The notes under the pieces are model-generated. The model was not told the DNA's origin and searched no databases. It saw only the letters and a program-made list of their open reading frames with translations. A stretch of DNA of 64,000 nucleotides, taken from NCBI GenBank assembly GCA_905183005.1, contig CAJJDO010000007.1, forward strand, positions 893,640 to 957,639. Direction: 5' to 3'. This stretch comes from Paramecium pentaurelia (lineage: Eukaryota > Ciliophora > Oligohymenophorea > Peniculida > Parameciidae). The position numbers were made by a program, and so were the translations under genes. Shown here one piece after another: positions 25,061 through 36,110 of the stretch (position 1 is the stretch's first letter; each line of letters begins with the position of its first letter).

Positions 25061-26459
25061 ATGTAAGGTGATTTGAGGATCAATTTAGATTTCTAAGAAT
25101 AAGATTCATTTTATTCTGATGAAGATGAAGAAGAAGAAGGAATAAAGAACTATTAAATAGGTCGTTTCCATCCAGTTTTTATTGGTGAAGTATTTCATGG
25201 AAGATATGTGGTTATACAGAAATTAGGATATGGGAATTTTTCAACAGTATGGTTAGCTAAGGATTTTAAAACAAATACTTTTGTAGCATTAAAAATATAA
25301 AGGAGTGCACCTTAATCCTAAGAAGCAGCCTTGGATGAAATTGAAATATTATAAACTATTCAAAGAAAATCTCGTAACATCAATATTGTTAAATTATTGA
25401 ATGTTTTTGTTCATAAGGGATTATTTGGTAATCATTATGTATTAATATTTGAAATTCTTGGTCAAAATTTATTAGAATTAATTAGGAATTGTGATAATGA
25501 TGGTTTAAACTTAGAATAATGCAAATCTATTATTAAATAAATTCTAATTGCTTTAGACTTTCTTCATAGAGAATGTGGTATCATTCATACTGATTTAAAA
25601 CCAGAAAACATACTTTTATGCTTAACAACTGAATAAATTAAAGATATTGTTGAAAAAGGTCAAATCAAATAGCGTCAATATTATTCAGAATAGTTAAATA
25701 AATATTATAAATTATCAAAATCAGATAAAAAGAAAGAAAAAAGAAAAAGATAAAAAGAGAAAAAAAAATTGCAATCCATCAAATATAAACTATAATAAAT
25801 TGATTCCAATAAAAGGTATACAGTTTTTATTATATGTATTAGAATTTTTTAAATCAAAATTGCTGATTTTGGTAATGCTTGTTGGGTAAATCATCATTTG
25901 AGTGAAGTGATTTAAACCTAGAAGTACAGAGCTCCAGAAGTAATATTAGGTTAATATTATGGAACATCAGCAGATATATGGAGTCTTGCTTGTATAGCAT
26001 TTGAATTAGTAACTGGAGATAGTTTATTTGATACAGAATTTGAAGATTATGACACTCATTTAAAGTAGATTCAAGAAATTTTAGGCCCTTTTCCAATTGA
26101 ATTTACTTCAGTTGGAAAATATTGTAGATCATATTTTAAACATGATGGAGAATTGAGAAATGTTAAAGTTAAACATTATTGTTCTTTATAATAGCTTTTG
26201 GTTAAAAAGTAAGAAATTTCAATTAATGAGATATCAGATGGAAAATTTTGAAGCTGCTTAATTTGCAGACTTTTTATTACCAATGTTAAATGTATTTTCT
26301 TACAAAAGAGCAACGGCATCTTAAATGCTCAAACACCCTTGGATAAGTAAATAATAGTTTAAATTTCATTATTTTATTGAAGTGCCTTTTATCGATAATG
26401 AGCATGAGGTCAATTCTGAAAGTGATGATGAAGATTTAGATAGGGTTGATCTTTAATGA
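25061..26459 (+). CDS. SRPK-type serine/threonine protein kinase
   Basis: 449 residues. Kinase motifs in order: glycine loop LGYGNFSTVW, Lys in FVALKIQ, catalytic HTDLKPENILL, a Lys-rich spacer of about 75 residues, DFGNACW, YRAPEVILG, ADIWSLACIAFEL and KRATASQMLKHPW. The spacer between the catalytic loop and DFG, and the conserved KKYQMENFEAAQFADFLLPM region before the last helix, are hallmarks of SR-protein kinases, which phosphorylate Arg/Ser-rich splicing factors in other eukaryotes. Introns: 25816-25842 (27 nt, frame-neutral) and 26209-26230 (22 nt). The second is placed by frame and by the family alignment, although it ends GAG rather than TAG. Confidence 0.9.
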
Positions 26460-26675
26460 TAGTGTATATAATAAGTATTCATATTCTTTTTTATTGTTTT
26501 TTTATTAAAAACTTTAGATGAATTTTTGTGAAACACATCAGTTATAATCTTCTAATTTATTAATCTATTATACTATATTTTAATAAGAAAATAAATCTAT
26601 ATTAATTTATATATTGATATATTGATATTTTAATGATATATTATTTAATTATAAAAAAAATTATTTTGATTCTTT

Positions 26676-27999
26676 ATGGAAGGTATAACAGTTTTTATTA
26701 TCTATTAGAACTAACTAATGATCATCTATTATTAGCAAAAAAACAAATATATGTTGGAAACTACTCTTAAGCTGTAAAGTTTATAATCATAATAGATCGA
26801 ACTTTTGGAAGCAATAATTGAAAATGATAATTAAAACATAGAAGCATATAACTTATTGGCATATGCTATAAAAAATGATTTAGAGAACACGACTGATGGA
26901 TATATGAGGAGTTTAGAAATGATGCACAAAGCATTAGAAGTAAAACTTTTCTAATATCTAGATTCTGCCAAATAATACCCTTACTCTGTTCAATATGGCT
27001 TCTACTTATTATGAGATGTAAGATTTTGCTTAAGCCATAAACTATTACTAACAACTCATTCAAGTCAATAAAGTTAATGACTATAGAGCTTTTTTTAACT
27101 TAGCTATGTGTTATGAAAAAGCAGGGGAAAATTAACAAGCGTTAGAAATGTATTAATAGGTAAAAGTATTCTTCTTATAACAAGTCTATTCGAAGTAATC
27201 CGAATTTCTCAAGTGCTGTTATAAATTATTCAAATTTGTTAATGCAAATGGGTAAACAAGCTCAAGCTAGATACACTTTAGAAAACTATCTAAAAAATAA
27301 TAAAGGTGATATGAGAGCCTTGAATAATCTAAATATCATTTTAGCTGAAAAATAAATAGATTAAAAAGTTGAAGAAAATTTTAAAAAAATTAATCAAAGT
27401 GGAGCAATAACAAGTGTTTATAATAATGGTGTGTTTTTATCAAAATAAGGAAAACTATAAGAAGCTTTATAAATATTTAGATAATTGGTAGATAAGCTCA
27501 AAGATGATGTAGACGAACCACTTTTGCTATTATCACATGTAAATCAAGGAGTATTATTCGAAAAGTTAAATGATTTTGATGCTGCAATTTAAAAGTATAA
27601 TTATGTATGAATATTCTAATAATTAGATCTTAGATAATTTTTCTAAAGAAATAAACAGTGAAGAGTTTTTATAAAGAATATCAGAATTAAAATTAAAAGA
27701 AAAAGAAAGATAAAAGCTATTTCCTCCAAAAATTATGAGTAAAACTTAAACATAATGGAAGTAACCTCAATAATAACAATAACAAGCATAAGCTAAAATA
27801 AACAATTTAAGTAAATATATTATTAAATCTAGTGAAATAATCTCCTGATAAATATAAATAATAATAGCCTGCTTTAGTTCCTATTAATAATAATAATAAT
27901 AAAAAACTATAATAATAACATGTTTAAGTTTAAAAATAGCCCTAATAATTAATATAAAGTTAACCACATCCTTTTAGTTAATAATAATAAAGATAAAGC

Positions 28000-28049
<50 letters not shown>

Positions 28050-31000
28050 GTAATTTCCTCAATAACCCATAAGAAGACCACCTTCAGGAATCAAAAATAT
28101 ATCCAATTAACAAAGTTTATAGAGTGATAAGATTTCATCATAATAATAATTTGATGAGCATCAATCAAGTATTGGGCAAATATCAATGGTATAACCTGTC
28201 GATACAGGATAAAGATTTGTATAGCTTGATTAAAAGAAAAATCATTAAAGAGACAATTCTCAGCATTAAAAATTTCATGAAGAAATAATTAGTGAAATTA
28301 ATAATGAAATTCAAAATTAATAAAGAACAAAAACAGAAGAATAAGGAAAACCTAAAAACTAATTTAATTAGCAACCTTAACCTGATTAAGAACCTTAACA
28401 ACCTAAAGAATAATTTACATTTTAAGGAAATTCTGATCCCTATAGATTATCTTCAATTAAAGAGGGATCTATAGAAATCGGGGAATCATAAAGAGTTAAA
28501 TCTAATAATAAAAGAACACAAGATAAGTCTTAGAAAACTATAGTTGAGGCAGTAAATGAAGGAGCTAAACAATAAAATTAGAAAGTTTCTTTGGATTTAT
28601 AAAATAAAGAGTTAATTATTGAATAAGAGGAAAATTAGGTTACTTTTAAACCTAAAGAAGTTGAACAACAAACAGTTACACTTGAAGAATAATAAATTAA
28701 GAGTTAGAAAAAAACAACGCTCTAATAAAATTTTAAGGAAACAATGAAAAAATAGTAAGATGATAATGCGGAAAAACCTGTTGATTAAGCTTCAAAAAAT
28801 TAAGTTCAATAATTAAAATCAACTAAAACTGTTCAATAACAAGTTAAAGATTAAAAAAATATATAAATGTAAATAGAAAATTTTGAATAACAATAATAGT
28901 AAAAGGAATATTCTTAACAATATTAAGTAATTGACTCTGAGAATAATGAAGGTTCATAAAATCAAAAAATTAATTTGTAAAAATAAAAGAAGAAGAATTT
29001 ATAAAAAATGAATGAATAAGATTAGGATTAAGAATTTTAAGAAAATAATTAACATGTTATGGAAAATTAACAAGTGAGCTAAAAAGATGTAGAAACGGAT
29101 TAAAATAATGTAACAAAAAAAAATGTAGATAATTAATATGAAAAAAAATAGAAGATTAATTAAGGATAGGATATAGATATAGAATTGGAATAAGAAATAT
29201 AGAAAGAACAAAATGTGTAAAAGGTTGAATATTAAAAATAGTAAAAGGATTAAGAATAAGAAAGAGAATAATAAAAATAAATAGAATTGTAAAAAGAATA
29301 AGAAAGATAATAAGCTGAATAATAGAAAAAACAAGAGGAAGAAAAAAAAGAAAAATAAAAATAAAAATAAATAGAATTGTAAAAAGAACTAGAAAGATAA
29401 TAAGCTGAATAATAAAAAAAGCAAGAGGAAGAAGAAGAAAAAGAAAAGTAAAAATAAATAGAATTGTAAAAAGAACAAGAAAGATAATAAGCTGAATAAT
29501 AGAAAAAGCAAGAGGAGGAAGAAAAAGAAAAATAAAAATAAATAGAATTGTAAAAAGAACAAGAAAGATAATAAGCTGAATAATAGAAAAAGCAAGAGGA
29601 GGAAGAAAAAGAAAAATAAAAATAAATAGAATTGTAAAAAGAACAAGAAAGATAATAAGCTGAATAATAGAAAAAGCAAGAGGAAGAAGAAAAAGAAAAA
29701 TAAAAATAAATAGAATTGTAAAAAGAACAAGAAAGATAATAAGCTGAATAATAGAAAAAGCAAGAGGAGGAAGAAAAAGAAAAATAAAAATAAATAGAAT
29801 TGTAAAAAGAACAAGAAAGATAATAAGCTGAATAATAGAAAAAGCAAGAGGAAGAAGAAAAAGAAAAATAAAAATAAATAGAATTGTAAAAAGAATAAGA
29901 AAGATAATAAGCTGAATAATAGAAAAAGCAAGAGGAGGAAGAAAAAGAAAAATAAAAATAAATAGAATTGTAAAAAGAACAAGAAAGATAATAAGCTGAA
30001 TAATAGAAAAAGCAAGAGGAAGAAGAAAAAGAAAAATAAAAATAAATAGAATTGTAAAAAGAACAAGAAAGATAATAAGCTGAATAATAGAAAAAGCAAG
30101 AGGAAGAAGAAAAAGAAAAATAAAAATAAATAGAATTGTAAAAAGAACAAGAAAGATAATAAGCTGAATAATAGAAAAAGCAAGAGGAAGAAGAAAAAGA
30201 AAAATAAAAATAAATAGAATTGTAAAAAGAACAAGAAAGATAATAAGCTGAATAATAGAAAAAGCAAGAGGAAGAAGAAAAAGAAAAATAAAAATAAATA
30301 GAATTGTAAAAAGAACAAGAAAGATAATAAGCTGAATAATAGAAAAAGCAAGAGGAAGAAGAAAAGGAAAAATAAAAATAAATAGAATTGTAAAAAGAAT
30401 AAGAAAGATAATAAGCTGAAAAGCAGAAAAAACAAGAGGAAGAAGAAAAGGAAAAATAAAAATAAATAGAATTGTAAAAAGAACAAGAAAGATAATAAGC
30501 TGAATAATAGAAAAAGCAAGAGGAGGAAGAAAAAGAAAAGTAAAAATAAATAGAATTGTAAAAGGAACAAGAAAGATAATAAGCTGAATAATAGAAAAAG
30601 CAAGAGGAAGAAGAAAAGGAAAAATAAAAATAAAAATAAATAGAATTGTAAAAAGAATAAGAAAGATAATAAGCTGAACAGCAGAAAAAACAAGAGGAAG
30701 AAGAAAAAGAAAAATAAAAATAAATAGAATTTTAAAAAGAATAAGAAAGATAATAAGCTGAATAATAGAAAAAACAAGAGGAAGAAGAAAAGGAAAAATA
30801 AAAATAAATAGAATTGTAAAAGGAATAAGAAAGATAATAAGCTGAAGAATAGAAAAAGCAAGAGGAGGAAGAAAAATAAAAATAAAAATAAATAGAATTG
30901 TAAAAAGAACAAGAAAGATAATAAGCTGAATAATAGAAAAAGCAAGAGGAAGAAGAAAAGGAAAAATAAAAATCAATAGAATTGTAAAAAGAATAAGAAA

Positions 31001-34000
31001 GATAATAAGCTGAACAGCAGAAAAAACAAGAGGAAGAAGAAAAAGAAAAATAAAAATAAATAGAATTGTAAAAGGAATAAGAAAGATAATAAGCTGAAGA
31101 ATAGAAAAAACAAGAGGAAGAAGAAAAGGAAAAATAAAAATAAATAGAATTGTAAAAGGAATAAGAAAGATAATAAGCTGAAGAATAGAAAAAGCAAGAG
31201 GAGGAAGAAAAATAAAAATAAAAATAAATAGAATTGTAAAAAGAACTAGAAAGATAATAAGCTGAATAATAAAAAAAGCAAGAGGAAGAAGAAGAAAAAT
31301 AAAAGTAAAAATAAATAGAATTGTAAAAAGAACAAGAAAGATAATAAGCTGAATAATAGTAAAAGCAAGAGGAAGAAGAAAAGGAAAAATAAAAATAAAT
31401 AGAATTGTAAAAAGAATAAGAAAGATAATAAGCTGAACAGCAGAAAAAGTTAGAGGAACAAGAAAAATAACAATAATAACAATAATAAGAGGTAGTAACA
31501 ATTTAAGCCTAATAATAGACATAAAGTAATGTTGAATAGTAATCAATTCCAGTTTCTTTATCACAATCACAATTAATTGATTAGAATACTTAAAATTAAA
31601 ATAATTCAACCAACCCATTAAAATAATAAACCTTTGGCGATTTATCTTTAATTGAGCAAGAAAATGCTAAGTCTAAAATATAAAAACAAAAATCTGAAAC
31701 TCAGAATTAAAGAAAAACTGTATAAGAACCCAGTATAATGATTAAAACTCCCCCAAAATAATCATAGCAATAATTTGAAACATTTAACTAAGAATAAATT
31801 CCACAAGTAGAGCAAATTACTTCTCCAAAAGATATAAAAAATGGAAATGAATTACCTTAATATAATTAGACTGGAACATTTGTTGGTATATCTGATTAAA
31901 AAATATCTGATACTCATCGATAAGAAGGATCAGAAAAGTAATAAGTTTAAGATCAATAATAAAATTAACAAAACAATGATTAAAAAAATGTTAAATCAGT
32001 ATCGAGAACATCAATTTAAAAAGTCAATACAAGACCACCATCAACTAAAGGTTTCGAGAAAAAAGTTACCTTAACATTAGAATAATAGCAATAATAGGAT
32101 TCTGCTTAATCAAATAGATCAGAATAACCTAAAGACAAGGAGAAAATTGAATCCTAAAATAATATCTAATAAGATTAAAGTTAAAATTAATAGTAAAAAC
32201 CTTAATCTTAATCTGGAAAAAGATCTTTATAAAGCGCAGGAAAAAAGGATTAGAAAACAAATCCAGATTTACCTCCTTAGAATTAAGGAGATGATACCCA
32301 ATAGCCTCAATAAACTATTTCACAAAAAAAATAAACAAAATTTATCCCAAAATAATAATCAAGACCTTAATCAGGAGCAAACTAGCCTATTGAGTTAAGT
32401 AGACCAAATTCAACAAATAATTAAGTCAAAAAGATTTCTATTGAATAACAATAGATGATGAAATAAGAATAGTAAAATCAGTAAGATAATAAGCCACCTG
32501 AACTTACAGATTCGTAATTATCAATTGAAGATGCAAAAAGGCTAACTTAAACTATGTCTTAATAAGATATGCAAGTTAAATAATTGTAAGAAACAGCATC
32601 TCATCCCTAACTCTAATAACAAACAAATTCTACAACATAAAATTAATAATAGAATCCAAAAAAGACAACAAGAAATTAATCAGGAAAATCATTATAAAAA
32701 TCTGATCATACTTAAAAGAAAGTAGTATAGCCAAATTAAGATTCTGATTAATAATAATCAGAAAAAGATAAATAGAAAGAAACTAAAAATGAAGAACAAA
32801 ACTAAGAAATAAAAGATTCAAATACAATTAAATCTGAAGGAAAAAGTAATGATGGGAAATCATCTAATTTTTAATAATAACCAATTGAAAATGAAGAATA
32901 AAATAAACCTTAAACTCCTAAAGATTAAGAAAAACCAGTAACAGTAGAATAATAATAATCTGTATAAAATTAAGATGAGTAAATCTTTCGATAATAACAA
33001 ACTATAGAGTAGATAAGAGATAAGTCAAATTAAGAAGATATTCCTTAAATTAAAGTTTAAAGTCCTCATAACTCCATAAAGGGAAGTCAAGAGTTGAATT
33101 AACTTGAAGCTTCCTTACATAAAGACGACTAAGTTGTGGAATAGGAATAAGAATAATTAGTAGTAGAGGAAAATTAGGATGTTTAAGAGGTCAGAACTTC
33201 AAATTAACAAGAATAGGAATAAGAAAATTAAAATATTAGTCAAGAAAATAAGGACTAAGAAAAATAAGAATAAAATAATGATTAGGATGTATAGGGTGCT
33301 AAATTAGAATAAAATGGTTAAGAAGAACAAGATGGAATGAAGTCTTCTGATAGTTAAAGATCCTAAAAAACAAACAAAGAAGGACTTTAGGATGAAGTTT
33401 TGGAAAAGCCAGCAGAAATTTTATTAGTTCCAGAGAGTCGACCAAAAACACTAGTTTATTAGAATTCAAGTAGTCTTGAATCTTAACCTTAATAAGAATA
33501 GTAATCATAAACAAAGCTGGGTCATAGTGATACACAATAATTTACTGAAACACAAAAAAAGATTGCAAAAGTAATTAGATATCCTGAAAACTTTGAGGAT
33601 TGGACAATAGAAGATTGCTTAAGAAAAATAGAAGAAGATCCTAATGATATATTTCCTGTTTTCAGATTAGCTATACTATATACAGATGATTAATTAGAAA
33701 AAGCAAAAGAATACTTATTAAAAGTAACTGAAATGGATCCCTTATTTGAAGTTGAAAAAGTAAATTGGGCTTTAGGAACAATTTTTGTATCAGAAAAGGA
33801 ATGGAAAAAAGCTCTTCATCATTTTCGAATAGGTTATCAATATAGTTAAGATAGAGCTAAATCATATTTAGAAATAGCTAGATGTTATTAAAAGTTAGGT
33901 GAATTTGAGAAAGCAGAAAGAACTTATCGAAGAGCTATTGATGCCAATAATAAAGATTATTTACCTTATTATAAATTAGGATGGATGCAAATAAAAAATA

Positions 34001-35485
34001 AATAATTAAAGGAAGGAATTGATAATTTATCTAAAGCATAAACTCTTGATTATTAGAATATGGACATTATTATAAAATTAGGAGAATCCTTAATGATTTA
34101 TGATGAAGATCCTACAGCTGTAGATGAGGCAGTGATTGTTTTGCATAAAGGAATGATAGTAGATCCATTAAATTATGAATGTACTAATGCATTGGCTAGA
34201 GCCTATGAGAAGAAAGGAGATTTAGTAAATGCAATTAAATATGGAAAATTAGCAACAGAATAGCCAAATTCAAATTCTAATTCACACTATTTTTTAGGAA
34301 CTTTATATATGAAAAAGAAAGATTTCAAAAGTGCTGCTGAATCATTTAGAACCTTATTGAGAATAAATAATGAGCATCCAGAGGCTCTAATTGAATATGC
34401 TACAATTTCAAGTATCTAAGGTAATTTTGAAAAAGCAAAAAAGTATTTGAAACATGCATTAAAATCCAGTCCAAATAATCCAGTTGCAAATATGAGATTA
34501 GGAAGAATTTATTAAACAAAATTAAATGAATTAAATTCAGCAATTGAATGCTTTTAAAAAGTTGCTAGAGTTGATCCGACAAATTATAAAGCTTATTATT
34601 ATATGGGTCAATGTTATATTTAGAAAGGAGAACTAAATAAAGGAATTGAATGTATGAATTAATCTCTAAAGCATAATCAATCATTTGGTCTAGCATGGAA
34701 AGCTGTTGGTAATATTATGTATGAAAAAAATCAACCTGCAAAAGCTTTAAGATATTTCTAAAAGGCTATTGATTCAGATAAAAATGATATGGAAGCAAAA
34801 ATTGGATTGGGAAATTGTTATTATTTACAGGAACAATTTGAATAAGCTATTTAGATTTATGAAGAAATAAGTCATTTAGATTAAAATGAAGAATTAGAAT
34901 ATAATATGGCAAATTGTTATTATATGAAAAATGATTTTGAAGAAGCTGTATTGCATTATTAGAAAGCATTAAGCATAAATCCTGATAAAATAGAATGTTA
35001 TTATAATTTAGGAAATACATATTGTATAATGGAAAAATTCGAAGAAGCTTTAGAATGTTTTGAGAGAGTGGTTAAAGATGATCCTTAACATTCAGCTGCC
35101 TTCTATAATTATGCAAATACATTCTTTGTATTATAAGATTATGAAAATGCGGCTAAATACTTTGAAAAGGCTGTTGAATTATAGCCTGAAAATGTTGATT
35201 GGAGGTATATAAAAGATATTAATTTTTTAGAAATTATGTTGCTTAATTATATATAGAGAAAGGTGATCTTAATGCAGCTAAAAGACATTTAGATGAAAGT
35301 ATGAGATTGTAGCCTAAGAATCCAGACACATTAGTTAGATATGCAAATTATTATTATTAAATAGGAAACTATAAAGATGCTATTTAAAAAGCAAAAGTAT
35401 TAATTTACTATAATGATAGTAAACCTTAGCATTAGATGAAGCAAACGATGAAGCTAAATCATTAATTAGAGAGCTTACTAAATGA
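26676..35485 (+). CDS. Giant TPR / Q-K-E repeat / TPR protein
   Basis: About 2,873 residues in one continuous frame. The first ~300 residues are TPR units (for example FNMASTYYEMQDFAQAINYY, AFFNLAMCYEKAGENQQALE). A Gln-rich low-complexity region follows, then 26 copies of a 28-residue Gln/Lys/Glu repeat, then about 690 residues of Gln/Lys/Ser-rich linker. From about 33,560 a second array of around 15 TPRs runs to the end (for example YYNLGNTYCIMEKFEEALEC). Introns: 26683-26708, 26774-26795, 26940-26961, 27160-27184, 27605-27626, 27811-27832, 35205-35230, 35397-35419 (22-26 nt), all in the TPR parts or beside them. TPRs bind partner proteins; the middle may be a long charged helix. A large ciliary or cytoskeletal scaffold is a guess. 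A fusion of two genes cannot be excluded, but no TGA interrupts the frame. Confidence 0.85.
28000..28047 (+). repeat. (TAA)16 microsatellite encoding poly-Gln
   Basis: Sixteen TAA codons in frame, followed by TAG TAA, give 18 Gln in the linker of the giant TPR protein. It is the same trinucleotide as the poly-Asn tract at 2985-3041 but in a different frame, so it encodes a different amino acid. Confidence 0.95.
29284..31462 (+). repeat. 26-copy coding tandem repeat, 84-bp unit
   Basis: A GAATTG (once GAATTTT) marker recurs at spacings of 84, 87 or 90 bp from 29284 to 31402, giving 26 units. Every length change is a multiple of three, and the plus frame stays open, so selection has kept the protein. 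Each unit encodes a Gln/Lys/Glu-only helix of about 28 residues, starting ELQKEQERQQAEQQKKQ and ending in an acidic Glu run and KQKQI. Several neighbouring units are identical, which points to recent unequal exchange. The reverse strand is also free of standard stops here, producing long spurious antisense ORFs. Confidence 0.93.
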
Positions 35486-36110
35486 TTATTAATAACATAA
35501 GACATTTCTTTTATTCCAAATATTATTTAATTTTCTAAACTAAAATTTACCATCAATTCTTTGAAACTTTTTAATATTAAGCTTATAGTATATTATGTTT
35601 TCATTTTATTTTTAAAAGTTACACAAAAATACCAATAATTATTTTTAATTAGACAGAATCAATAATAAAGAATATTAAGGACAAGAATTTCACATATTAT
35701 TTGAAAGTTCATTGAAATTTTATTAGTAATTCTAAGAATTTATGCCTTATACTTTTAAAAAAAAATAACATTTGTAATTACAAACTAAAAATTATTTTAT
35801 ATATTTTGATTAATTTGATTCTGATTTAATTTTATATTTTATACTTATTCCATAAATATAATTATATTTCTTATAATATTACTGAAAATGTTTATTATTT
35901 GCTAAGATTATGTATGTGAATTAGCTAAAAATAACAATCAACATATTTTAAAGTCTATTTTTGATAAAATAGAATAACATATTTTGGAATTGAGTTGAAA
36001 GGATCAAAAGGATGATAGGTTCTGATAATAATTATTTTAAATTTTAGAATATTCTAGTATTTTTATGATATTTAATAGCGGCTGATTCGAGAAAAATTTT
36101 AAACTAATTA
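35486..36110. other. Intergenic, no gene seen
   Basis: About 625 bp, AT-rich. A 36-codon frame at 35888-35998 is no longer than chance in this composition. Probable 3' region of the giant TPR gene and promoter of the Hsp110-type gene. Confidence 0.6.

Noticed and set aside
26676..27600. SRP72 (signal recognition particle) for the N-terminal TPR region
   Set aside because: Only general TPR resemblance; no SRP72 C-terminal basic RNA-binding motif follows, and the frame continues into the giant repeat protein.
28999..31197. Other Leu/Phe-rich minus ORFs in the same array
   Set aside because: Same cause: shadows of the coding tandem repeat.
29284..31462. Regular repeats resembling a CRISPR array
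   Set aside because: There are no unique spacers, the unit is coding and in frame, and the genome is eukaryotic.
29156..31618. 820-codon minus-strand ORF rich in Leu/Ile/Phe across the repeat array
   Set aside because: It is the antisense of the Q/K/E repeats; all frames are open because the repeat lacks the relevant triplets. The plus frame joins TPR domains on both sides and is the real gene.
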